Below, piece after piece: positions 9,146-16,814 of a stretch of DNA of 64,000 nt. A program made the translations under genes and the position numbers. The notes beneath the pieces were generated by a model. That model saw only the letters and a list, made by a program, of their open reading frames with translations, was not told where the DNA came from and searched no databases. The stretch's first letter is position 1. Each line of letters begins with the position of its first letter. The DNA is from Spectribacter hydrogenoxidans (lineage in GTDB: Bacteria; Pseudomonadota; Gammaproteobacteria; Nevskiales; Salinisphaeraceae). The DNA is taken from assembly GCF_031846275.1 (NCBI RefSeq), contig NZ_JAVRIB010000001.1, positions 124,001 through 188,000 of the forward strand, read 5' to 3'.

Positions 9146-9947
9146 CCGCTTCCGGGCGCGCCAGCCCCGCCGCCACGTCAGGCGGCAGCGCCACGCGCAT
9201 GGCGACCGGCCGATGATCCGACAGCCGCACGTCCACCGCCTCGGCATGCGTCACTGTCATCCCCGGACTGGTCAGGATGTGGTCGATACCCCGACGCGGC
9301 CGCCAGCTGGGGAACGTGACAAGCCGCTCGCCATGCACGCGCAGGGCGCCATCGGCCAGTGCCGGCGCACGCCGCAGATGGCCGGCACTGCAGTTGGTGT
9401 CGGCCATGACCACGACATGTTCGAACGGGGCGACCAGCCGCCGCAGGGCCACCAGTTGCTGGGCCCGGCTGCCGCGGGTCAGGGCCAGATGCGTCACCAC
9501 GACCGCCAGCGGGGATGCCGGATCGCCGAACTGCGCCAGCAGCGCGCCACGACCGGGCAGCGTGCCCGGCAGCGCATGTTCGCTGACCGCGAACGGCCGC
9601 ACCCGGGCGAGCAGGCCCAGCCCGTGCTGGGCGACGTGGCCCAGGTTCCGGTTCACCAGCGAATGCCAGTAACTGAAACCGCCCCGGCGGGCGAGCAACT
9701 CCATCTGGTTTTCATAGCCGCTGCGACGACTGCCGGCGTCGATTTCCTGCAGCCCCACGATGTCGTAACCGGCCACCAGGTCCCCGATGCGGGCCAGGTT
9801 TTCCTGCACTTCGAGGCTGGGCAGCAGGTGGCGCCAGCCCCGGGTGAGATACTCACGATAGCGTTTGGTGCCGATCCCGACCTGCATGTTGAAACTGAGC
9901 AGATCGAGTTCGGCCGCGTGACGGCTGGCCCCGGGCGGGCGGCTCAT
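9129..9947 (-). CDS. Endonuclease/exonuclease/phosphatase (EEP) family protein
   Basis: This 272-residue protein has the ordered EEP-fold motifs: LLSFNMQ near the N-terminus, VGLQEID with the metal-binding Glu, VVMADTN in the middle, and LSDHRPVAMRV at the C-terminus with the catalytic Asp-His pair. The family hydrolyses phosphodiesters in nucleic acids, sphingomyelin or inositol phospholipids. No signal peptide is visible, so it is probably cytoplasmic. It lies antisense between cls and oppF, overlaps the 3' end of cls by 17 bp, and diverges from oppF across about 80 bp. Homologous EEP proteins are often found beside cardiolipin synthase or PLD genes. The substrate cannot be told from sequence. 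Confidence 0.88.
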   Translation of the reverse strand: MSRPPGASRHAAELDLLSFNMQVGIGTKRYREYLTRGWRHLLPSLEVQENLARIGDLVAGYDIVGLQEIDAGSRRSGYENQMELLARRGGFSYWHSLVNRNLGHVAQHGLGLLARVRPFAVSEHALPGTLPGRGALLAQFGDPASPLAVVVTHLALTRGSRAQQLVALRRLVAPFEHVVVMADTNCSAGHLRRAPALADGALRVHGERLVTFPSWRPRRGIDHILTSPGMTVTHAEAVDVRLSDHRPVAMRVALPPDVAAGLARPEAVTDTA

Positions 9948-10026
9948 GGCGGGTCACTCCGGTGAGGGAAACTCTGATGCATGCCTACACGGTCATGACG
10001 GTGAATCACAGGTTACCATTGGGATC

Positions 10027-11058
10027 ATGACCGTTCTTGGACCACAACCGGCCGCCGACATTCCCGCGCCCCTGCTGGCCGTCGAACAACTGCATGTGCA
10101 TTTCCCCATGGCGACCAGCTGGCCATGGCAGACCGGCTCGGCCCTGCGGGCGGTCAACGGCATCGACCTGAGCCTGGCCGCCGGGCGGACGCTGGGGGTG
10201 GTGGGTGAATCGGGCTGCGGCAAGTCGACTCTGGCGCGGGCCATAACCGGTCTGCAGCCGATCACCTCGGGTCGTCTGACATTCGAAGGCCGGGATGTCA
10301 CCGACCTGAATCAGGCCGGCTGGCGGCGCCTGCGCCGCGATGTGCAGATGGTGTTCCAGGACCCGCTGGCCAGCCTCAACCCCCGCATGACCATCGGTGA
10401 AGTAGTGGCCGAGCCACTGCGCCACCTGTTTCCCGGACTGTCCCGCGCCGAGCGCTGGGACCGGGTGACCGCCATGCTCGAGCGGGTGGGGCTGTCCGGC
10501 CACATGGTGAATCGCTATCCGCACGAATTCTCCGGCGGCCAGTGCCAGCGAATCGGCATCGCCCGGGCACTGGTGGTGCAGCCCAGGCTGCTGGTCTGCG
10601 ACGAGCCGGTGTCGGCGCTGGATGTGTCCATTCAGGCCCAGATCCTGGACCTGCTGCAGGCACTACAGGACGAATTCAACATCGCCATGCTGTTCATCGC
10701 CCACGATCTGGCGGTGGTGCGCCAGATCAGCGACGAGGTGCTGGTGATGTACCTGGGCCAGGCCATGGAGGCCGCCGATCCGGACACCCTGTTCGACCGC
10801 CCGCACCACCCCTATACCCGGGCACTGATCTCCGCCGTGCCGCGGCCGGACCCGGATTTCGAACGCACCCGCAAGCGCATCCTGCTGGAGGGCGATCTGC
10901 CATCGCCGGCCGATCCGCCCTCCGGCTGCGTGTTCCGCACCCGCTGTCCATGGGTGCAGCGGGACTGCGCCGAGACCGTGCCGGAACGCCGTCCGCGCAG
11001 TGACGGCCGCGGCGAGGTAGCCTGCCACTACGCGGACGAACTGGCCCGCGCGAGTTGA
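10027..11058 (+). CDS. oppF: Oligopeptide ABC transporter ATP-binding protein (OppF type)
   Basis: This 343-residue ABC ATPase has Walker A GESGCGKST, the signature SGGQCQRIGIARAL and Walker B LLVCDEPVSALD. Unlike the upstream OppD, it keeps the C-terminal oligopeptide-transporter domain. That domain includes a Cys cluster (CVFRTRC, then DC and ACHY near the end) of the kind known to bind an iron-sulfur cluster in this family. The ATG at 10027 is preferred because homologues begin close to the LLAVEQLHVHF block. The frame is open back to 9946, but that stretch lies in the intergenic region shared with the divergent EEP gene. It is separated from oppD by two unrelated genes. Confidence 0.94.
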   Translation: MTVLGPQPAADIPAPLLAVEQLHVHFPMATSWPWQTGSALRAVNGIDLSLAAGRTLGVVGESGCGKSTLARAITGLQPITSGRLTFEGRDVTDLNQAGWRRLRRDVQMVFQDPLASLNPRMTIGEVVAEPLRHLFPGLSRAERWDRVTAMLERVGLSGHMVNRYPHEFSGGQCQRIGIARALVVQPRLLVCDEPVSALDVSIQAQILDLLQALQDEFNIAMLFIAHDLAVVRQISDEVLVMYLGQAMEAADPDTLFDRPHHPYTRALISAVPRPDPDFERTRKRILLEGDLPSPADPPSGCVFRTRCPWVQRDCAETVPERRPRSDGRGEVACHYADELARAS

Positions 11059-11103
11059 TCCGCGCGGTCGTCCCGCCAGGGCGGCCCGCGCTATAGTCCG
11101 GGC

Positions 11104-12372
11104 ATGTCCCGACCACCCCGCCTGCGCCGACTCGGCTCGGCCCTCGTGCTGCTGTTGCTGCTGGCGGCCGGCCTGCTGCTGGCCGGCGACCGCTGGCTGA
11201 CCTCGCTGGGCGGGGCATTCGCCCATGCCCCGGAGGACGCCGAATGGCTGCTGACGCCAACCACCCGGGCGCTGGTGGAGGCCAGCTATGACGGGCTGGG
11301 CGACACGCCGCACGTGGTCGACCACTGGGTACACGTGCTGTCCCGTGGCGACGCCGACAACGGCAATGCCAGCTTCCTCAACCCGGCCGCGGGCGACTTC
11401 TGGCCGTTCCGCCATTACGTCGCGCTGCGGCTGCTGCTCGGCGCCGGCGGCGTGCGCGACCGTTCGCATCTGGACGAACGCTATCCGGCCCGTCTGATGC
11501 GCCAAGTCCGGAGCCTCCCGCACCCGCATCAACTGCAGATCGTCGGGCTCGATCAGCGTTTCGACCGCGATGGCCAGCCGCAACCCGAGCGGACCCTGGC
11601 CTACGTCGACAACGAGCGGGTGGCGGCGCTGGCCGAGCGTTATCCGGATCACCTGCGGGCGGCGGTGTCGATCCACCCCGATCGCCCCCATGCGCTGGCC
11701 GAGATCAACCGCTGGGCCGGCCGGGGCATCACCCGCATCGCCTGGATGCCAGCCCTGCAGGGCATCGATCCGGCCGACGTCCGACAGGATTTCTACGCGG
11801 CGATGGCCGAGCAGGACATGGGGCTGGTGGTACAGGTGGGCGGCGGCCCCGGGCTGGGCCTGGGTAAGGCCGCGCTGGGCAACCCCGAACGGCTGCGCCC
11901 GGCGCTGGCGGCCGGGGTCGAGGTGACCCTGGTGCTGGGCGGGGCGGACAGCCGTTACCCTGATCCAATGGCCGAAGGCAGAACGGTCCCCGGTACCGAG
12001 CTGGTGTTGCGCATGTTGCGGGAGCCCGATCTCGAGGACCAGCTGAGTGCGGTGATCGGCGGGGTGGCCACGCGTCAACATTCACACGAGGCCCTGTCCC
12101 GCCTGCTACAGGCCCCGGACCTGCACGACCGACTCGGCTATGCCAGCGTCTACCCGCTGCCGGCCATGGCCGTGGCCACCGACCTGGACGGGCTGCGCGA
12201 CGCAGGATACCTGCCGGACGAGGCCACAGCGTCGCTGCATGAACTCTACGACCTGAATCCGCTGCTGTTCGACTTCGTGCTCAAACGTCAGCTTCGATTG
12301 CCGCACACCGACCTGGGCCTATCCACAGCCGTATTCACCGACACTGACAACGAGGCCGTCACCTCCAGGTAA
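11104..12372 (+). CDS. Membrane-anchored amidohydrolase-2 fold protein, probably inactive
   Basis: This 422-residue protein has an N-terminal hydrophobic anchor (about 11-30) and then a TIM-barrel domain resembling amidohydrolase family 2. Recognisable blocks include a Lys-less strand then PALQGIDPADVRQDFY, and LHDRLGYASVYPLPA near the C-terminus. In active relatives these carry metal and catalytic residues: a His in the strand before a Gly-Gly pair, a second His after the next strand, and Asp in a GSD-x-P motif. Here the first reads VVQVGGG, the second LVLGGAD, and the third ASVYP, so all three appear lost. It starts 45 bp after oppF. The residue-by-residue comparison is from memory, so the pseudoenzyme reading is an inference. 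Confidence 0.7.
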   Translation: MSRPPRLRRLGSALVLLLLLAAGLLLAGDRWLTSLGGAFAHAPEDAEWLLTPTTRALVEASYDGLGDTPHVVDHWVHVLSRGDADNGNASFLNPAAGDFWPFRHYVALRLLLGAGGVRDRSHLDERYPARLMRQVRSLPHPHQLQIVGLDQRFDRDGQPQPERTLAYVDNERVAALAERYPDHLRAAVSIHPDRPHALAEINRWAGRGITRIAWMPALQGIDPADVRQDFYAAMAEQDMGLVVQVGGGPGLGLGKAALGNPERLRPALAAGVEVTLVLGGADSRYPDPMAEGRTVPGTELVLRMLREPDLEDQLSAVIGGVATRQHSHEALSRLLQAPDLHDRLGYASVYPLPAMAVATDLDGLRDAGYLPDEATASLHELYDLNPLLFDFVLKRQLRLPHTDLGLSTAVFTDTDNEAVTSR

Positions 12373-12425
12373 CAGGCGGGCGATATAACCGCAGGCCGTT
12401 ATTCCGTGGAACGGTCCCGCCGGTC

Positions 12426-13838
12426 ATGCCCATCAATCCGAATTTTCCCCGTCCGGTCGATCCGGTACGCCGCCGGCTGCTGCTCGGCGGCCTCAGCAGC
12501 GCCGGTGTCCTGGCCGTGGGCCCAGTGCTGTCGGCCTGCGGGGGCGGCAGTGGCGGCGGCCCGACCATCGGCCCGGGCGGTTCGAACAGTTCAGGCGGCG
12601 GTGGCGGCACCATCCGCCCGGCCCGGCCGGCCAGCAACATCGCCAATGTGGGTGCGCTGCAGGCGCCGGACACCAACAGCCTGCGGCTGCCGATGGGCTT
12701 TTCGTCGCGTGTCATCGCGCGGGCCGACGAGGACCCTACAGGCGGCTCGGGCTATCGCTGGCACACGTTTCCGGACGGCGGCGCCACGTTCGAGCAGCCG
12801 GACGGCGGCTGGGTATACGTCTGCAACAGCGAGTTCCTGCCCGGCGGCGTCGGGGCTCTGCGTTTCGACGCCGCCGGCAACGTGATCGATGCCTATCAGA
12901 TCCAGCGCGGCACTCTGCTGAACTGCGCCGGCGGTCCGACGCCCTGGGGTACCTGGCTGACCTGCGAGGAATACGAGGCGGGGTTCGTCTATGAATGCGA
13001 TCCCGGCGGCCAGTCCTCGGCCGCCCGGCTGAGCAATCAGCGCCCGGCGATGGGCACCTTCGCCCATGAAGCCGCTGCCATCGACCCCGTTCGTCAGCAG
13101 GCCTACCTCACCGAGGACGAGTCGGACGGCGGCTTCTACCGTTTTACACCGGACAACTACCCCGATCTGTCCAGCGGGTTGCTAGAGATCGCCGAGGTGC
13201 TGGGTAACGACCCGGCCACCCGGCGACAGGTGATCTGGCACGAGGTGCCCGACCCCAATCCGACGCTGGCGCTGACCAACGAACTGAACGGCGTGCTCGC
13301 CGAGATTCCGCTGGTGGGCGACCTCACCGAGCCGGTTCTGGAACTGATCGGCACACCCACCCGCCGACAGGTGGCCAACAGCTCCGTGTTCGACGGCGGC
13401 GAGGGCATCGCCTGGCACGACGGCATCGTCTACTTCACCACCAAGGGCGACAACCGGGTCTGGGCCCTGGACACGGCCGAACAAACCATCGAGATCATCT
13501 ACGACGACGACCTGTTCGCCGACGCCGTGCTCACCGGGGTCGACAACGTGGCGGTGTCGGCCGGCGGCGACGTACTGGTGGCCGAGGACGGCGGCGACAT
13601 GCAGATCGTGGCAATCACCCCCGAACGCCAGCTGGTACCGCTGGTCATGGTGGTGGATCAGGCCGGGTCGGAAGTCACCGGCCCCGCGTTCTCTCCCGAC
13701 GGCACCCGGCTCTACTTCAACAGCCAGCGGGGGCCGGCACCCAGCGACAGCGGCCTACCGATTCCGGGCCCCGGCGGCCGTGGGCTGACCTACGAGATCA
13801 CCGGTCCCTTCTTCGATGGCCCCATCATTAATGGGTAA
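12426..13838 (+). CDS. PhoX-like (DUF839) phosphatase, Tat lipoprotein
   Basis: This 470-residue protein begins with a twin-arginine region (RRRLLLGG, Arg15-17) followed by a hydrophobic segment and lipobox LSAC with Cys38. It should therefore be Tat-exported and lipid-anchored, followed by a Gly/Ser-rich linker. The body matches the PhoX/DUF839 propeller fold: an early GFSSRVIARADE block, then CAGGPTPWGTWLTCEEY with the conserved CEE, then GTFAHEAAAID and YLTEDE. PhoX enzymes are calcium- and iron-dependent periplasmic phosphatases. No Pho box was seen in the 53 bp upstream. The next gene, a PhoD-type phosphatase, starts at this gene's stop, so the two are translationally coupled. Confidence 0.9.
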   Translation: MPINPNFPRPVDPVRRRLLLGGLSSAGVLAVGPVLSACGGGSGGGPTIGPGGSNSSGGGGGTIRPARPASNIANVGALQAPDTNSLRLPMGFSSRVIARADEDPTGGSGYRWHTFPDGGATFEQPDGGWVYVCNSEFLPGGVGALRFDAAGNVIDAYQIQRGTLLNCAGGPTPWGTWLTCEEYEAGFVYECDPGGQSSAARLSNQRPAMGTFAHEAAAIDPVRQQAYLTEDESDGGFYRFTPDNYPDLSSGLLEIAEVLGNDPATRRQVIWHEVPDPNPTLALTNELNGVLAEIPLVGDLTEPVLELIGTPTRRQVANSSVFDGGEGIAWHDGIVYFTTKGDNRVWALDTAEQTIEIIYDDDLFADAVLTGVDNVAVSAGGDVLVAEDGGDMQIVAITPERQLVPLVMVVDQAGSEVTGPAFSPDGTRLYFNSQRGPAPSDSGLPIPGPGGRGLTYEITGPFFDGPIING

Positions 13839-15249
13839 GCCGCAGCAACGACCGGGCGTTTCCCGTCGCGATCTGTTGCGCGGTGCCGCCGGCGCGCTGG
13901 CGGTGACGCCCTGGCTGATCGCCTGCGGCGGTGACGGCGGGCAGGCGCCGGGCTCGGGGGCGATGTTTTCCCACGGGGTAGCCAGCGCCGACCCGCTGGC
14001 GGATCGGGTGATTCCGTGGACCCACGTCACTCCGGTGGATTACGGGCCGATGCCGGTCGACTGGCAGATCGCGACCGATGTGGACTTCGACGCCGTCGTC
14101 GCCGAAGGCAGCGCCATCGCCGAGCCGGCGCGGGATCATACCGTGAAGATGGACGCGACGGGCCTGACGCCGGACACGGTCTACTACTACCGCTTCTTGG
14201 CCGCCGGCACCCGGTCGGCGACCGGACGCACGCGCACGCTCCCGGTGGGCGACACCGAAGGGGTGCGGCTAGCCGCGGTTTCCTGCGCCAGCCTGCCCCA
14301 CGGCTTTTTCAGCGCCTACCGGCGCATCGCCGAGCGCGACGATCTGAACGCGGTGGTCCACTTCGGCGATTACATCTACGAGTACGGCAACGATCCGGCC
14401 ACCGAGGGCGACTGGCCGTTGCGCCGCGACGCCGGTCTGCAAGACTACTACGAGTGGATGCCGATCCGGGTAACAGACCCCGCCGACCGCCGCGTGGCCT
14501 ATCGCCGGTTCCGCTTCGGCGATCTGGTGGGACTGTCGATGCTGGAAACCCGGCTGCTGGCCCGTAGCGAACCCGTCGGCCAGGCTGATGCCGGCGACAT
14601 CAATGATCCGGCGCGGCAACTGCTGGACGATGCGCAGTTCGACTGGCTGCGTGCCGGTCTTCAGGATTCACGCACCCGCTGGCGGCTGCTGGGGCAGCAG
14701 GTGATGATGGGGCAGCTGCGGCTGGCCGGTCTGCCGGAGCTGATGCAGCTGCCACTGCCCGAGCTCGACCGCCTGCTCGGCCAGGTGCCGCTGGTGGGCA
14801 CCGGTGGGGTGCTGCTCAACCCGGATCAGTGGGACGGTTACCGCGCCGCCCGCCAGCGGCTGTTCGAGTTGTTCGCGGAAACCGGCAACGTGGTGGTGCT
14901 GACCGGCGACATCCACACCTCCTGGGCGATGGATCTGCAGCCGGACCCGTTTCCGATCACGGGAGACCTGTTCGGTGGACCGCCCGTCGGGGTGGAGTTC
15001 GTAGTGCCTTCGATCACCTCGCCGGGGCTGCCGCAACTGCAGCCGGCGCGTCAGCTGATCCGGGTCAACAACCCGCACATCCGCTATGTCGATCTCGCCG
15101 AGCACGGCTACGTGATCGTGGATGTGGACGCACAACGGGTGGAAGCGCAGTGGTGGTATGTCGACGACATTCTCGGGCTCGCGAGCGGCGAGCGCCTGGG
15201 TGCGACCATACACACCGAGCACGGGACCAATCGCTTGGCCACCGCCTGA
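13831..15249 (+). CDS. PhoD-like alkaline phosphatase, Tat lipoprotein
   Basis: This 472-residue protein has a Tat motif SRRDLLRG (Arg12-13) and lipobox LIAC (Cys32). A fibronectin-like N-terminal domain (FSHGVASADP to YYYRFLAAG) is followed by a metallophosphatase core with VHFGDYIYEYG, LTGDIHTSW and the Cys of VSCASLPHG. PhoD enzymes hydrolyse phosphomonoesters and phosphodiesters using calcium and iron. The ATG at 13831 overlaps the preceding PhoX stop (ATGGGTAA). Another in-frame ATG at 13816 would add five residues inside the PhoX gene. Neither has a clear Shine-Dalgarno, so reinitiation at the overlap is likely. Confidence 0.9.
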   Translation: MGKPQQRPGVSRRDLLRGAAGALAVTPWLIACGGDGGQAPGSGAMFSHGVASADPLADRVIPWTHVTPVDYGPMPVDWQIATDVDFDAVVAEGSAIAEPARDHTVKMDATGLTPDTVYYYRFLAAGTRSATGRTRTLPVGDTEGVRLAAVSCASLPHGFFSAYRRIAERDDLNAVVHFGDYIYEYGNDPATEGDWPLRRDAGLQDYYEWMPIRVTDPADRRVAYRRFRFGDLVGLSMLETRLLARSEPVGQADAGDINDPARQLLDDAQFDWLRAGLQDSRTRWRLLGQQVMMGQLRLAGLPELMQLPLPELDRLLGQVPLVGTGGVLLNPDQWDGYRAARQRLFELFAETGNVVVLTGDIHTSWAMDLQPDPFPITGDLFGGPPVGVEFVVPSITSPGLPQLQPARQLIRVNNPHIRYVDLAEHGYVIVDVDAQRVEAQWWYVDDILGLASGERLGATIHTEHGTNRLATA

Positions 15250-15379
15250 GGCCATTGAATCGGCCGTTTCCGGACCGAATAGTCCACTGCCGCGGACGGC
15301 GCAACGCCCGCGCAATCGCGACCCGGAACCGACGGTGGCGTACCGGCAGGCGCTCAGGCGCCAGCCGGTACGGGCAGCG

Positions 15380-15655
15380 TCAGAACTGGCGGGGGCCGCG
15401 TGGCCGGTCTTCGCGGGGCCGTGCTTCGTTGACCCGCAGGTTCCGGCCCTGGAAATCGGTTTCGTTCAGCGCCTGGATCGCGGCTTCGGCCGACCCCTTA
15501 TCCGGCATCTCGACGAAGCCGAACCCGCGCGAACGGCCGCTTTCGCGGTCGGTAATGATCTTGGCGGAGCTGACCTCGCCATAAGCTTCGAATGCGGCGC
15601 GCAAGTCATCTTCGCTTGAGCCCCAGGGCAGATTGCCCACATAGATGTTAATCAC
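15380..15655 (-). CDS. RRM-domain RNA-binding protein
   Basis: This 91-residue protein is one RNA recognition motif plus a short basic tail. RNP2 is IYVGNL at residues 3-8 and RNP1 is RGFGFVEM near residue 44; both carry the usual aromatic residues that stack on RNA bases. The tail is rich in Arg and Pro. Bacterial proteins of this type are small cytoplasmic RNA chaperones, often cold-induced, but the inducing signal cannot be read here. The gene stands alone and is transcribed leftwards towards the convergent phoD-like gene. A 9 bp inverted repeat lies in its probable 5' leader. Confidence 0.95.
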   Translation of the reverse strand: MINIYVGNLPWGSSEDDLRAAFEAYGEVSSAKIITDRESGRSRGFGFVEMPDKGSAEAAIQALNETDFQGRNLRVNEARPREDRPRGPRQF

Positions 15656-15676
15656 AGCAGAATCCCGAATCGCGGC

Positions 15677-15715
15677 GCCATTGCCCTACGTCGTCCACCG
15701 GGGCACGGCAATGGC
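15677..15715 (-). promoter_or_regulatory. Inverted repeat in the RRM gene leader
   Basis: gccattgcc (15677-15685) and ggcaatggc (15707-15715) are perfect 9 bp inverted repeats with a 21 bp loop. They begin 22 bp upstream of the RRM start codon on the minus strand, so they would form a stem in the mRNA leader or a two-fold protein site in the DNA. A poly-A tract (AAAAAA) and a TACACT hexamer lie further upstream around 15750-15770 and could be part of the promoter, but no well-spaced -35 was found. A role in autoregulation is a guess. Confidence 0.4.
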
Positions 15716-15870
15716 ACGAACCCATCCCCCAGGGGCCGGCTTGTTATGCCGACGCTTCGAGTGTAGCGCTTTTTTCCGTCAAGCAATATGACCGCAAAAT
15801 GATCTTTGGGCGGCTCTCCGGCAACGCCGGCGATAACCGGTGCCATTACCCACAGCCGGTCGCCACGAGA

Positions 15871-16653
15871 TCAGCCGCAGTTGGGTCGCCGGCCGGCATT
15901 TCGGGCCTGCTCGTAAAGCGGCATGGCCTGGGGAATGTTTTCATTCAGCTTGCTGATACGACTGTCGTGACCCGGGTGGGTAGACAGGAATTCGGGCGGC
16001 GAGCCGCCACTACCCTGGGCCATGTTCTGCCACAGCTGCACCGAAGCCTGCGGATTGAACCCGGCCCTGGCCATGAGTTCCAGCCCCACCACGTCGGCCT
16101 CGCTCTCCTGGGCCCGGGAAAAGGGCAGCAGCACGCCTACCTGGGCACCGAGGCCGAGCGCGGCCATGGCCGCCTGACCCATGCCGCCCTGACCGCCCGC
16201 GATGGCACCCGCCAGTTGCAGCGCGCTCTGGGTGGCGAACTGGCTGGAAACCCGCTCGTTGCCGTGATCGGCCAGCACGTGGGCCACCTCATGGCCGATC
16301 ACGGTAGCTAGCTGGTCCTGATTGCGGCTGACATCGAGCAATCCTGTATAGACGCCGATCTTGCCGCCGGGCAGGGCGAACGCGTTGGCCTGGTCGTCGG
16401 CGAAAACGGTGACTTCCCAGGTGCCGCCCGTCTGCTGGGTGATGGCGTCGGCCACGCACTGGACGTAACCGTTGACCCGGCTGGATTGCTCGATCGGCGT
16501 TTCTTCCTTGATCTGCTGGTAACTCGCCGCGCCCATCTCGGCCAGATCCGAGGAGGGGAACAGTTTCAGTTGGGGCCGGCCAGTGGGTGAGGTGGCACAG
16601 GCCACGGTCACCAGCGCCGTGAGCAGCACCACGATCGGGTTGCGCATCTGCAT
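15871..16653 (-). CDS. M48 family metalloprotease lipoprotein (LoiP/YggG-like)
   Basis: This 260-residue protein starts with a short lipoprotein signal and lipobox VTVAC (Cys19). The zinc motif HEVAH is at residues 121-125, and the third-ligand motif ExxxD (ESEAD) begins at Glu183. The length and single M48 domain fit the outer-membrane-associated LoiP/YggG group, which cleaves misfolded or stress-damaged envelope proteins. The ATG at 16653 is preceded by TAGGA 7 bp upstream; a second ATG lies two codons in. It diverges from uvrD, with about 160 bp between the start codons for both promoters. Confidence 0.92.
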   Translation of the reverse strand: MQMRNPIVVLLTALVTVACATSPTGRPQLKLFPSSDLAEMGAASYQQIKEETPIEQSSRVNGYVQCVADAITQQTGGTWEVTVFADDQANAFALPGGKIGVYTGLLDVSRNQDQLATVIGHEVAHVLADHGNERVSSQFATQSALQLAGAIAGGQGGMGQAAMAALGLGAQVGVLLPFSRAQESEADVVGLELMARAGFNPQASVQLWQNMAQGSGGSPPEFLSTHPGHDSRISKLNENIPQAMPLYEQARNAGRRPNCG

Positions 16654-16814
16654 GATTCAGTCCTAAGCCGATTGCGATCGGTTGAAGTTGGAGTCCTTGA
16701 CGCATGTCGCGTTCACTCCGGGAGCTTAAGGCATTGGGATGAACCGTGTCTGAACAACCCCGATGACGACCACCGCTGCGGCGGGTCGCCGCCGTGGCGT
16801 TACAATCGCGGCCC

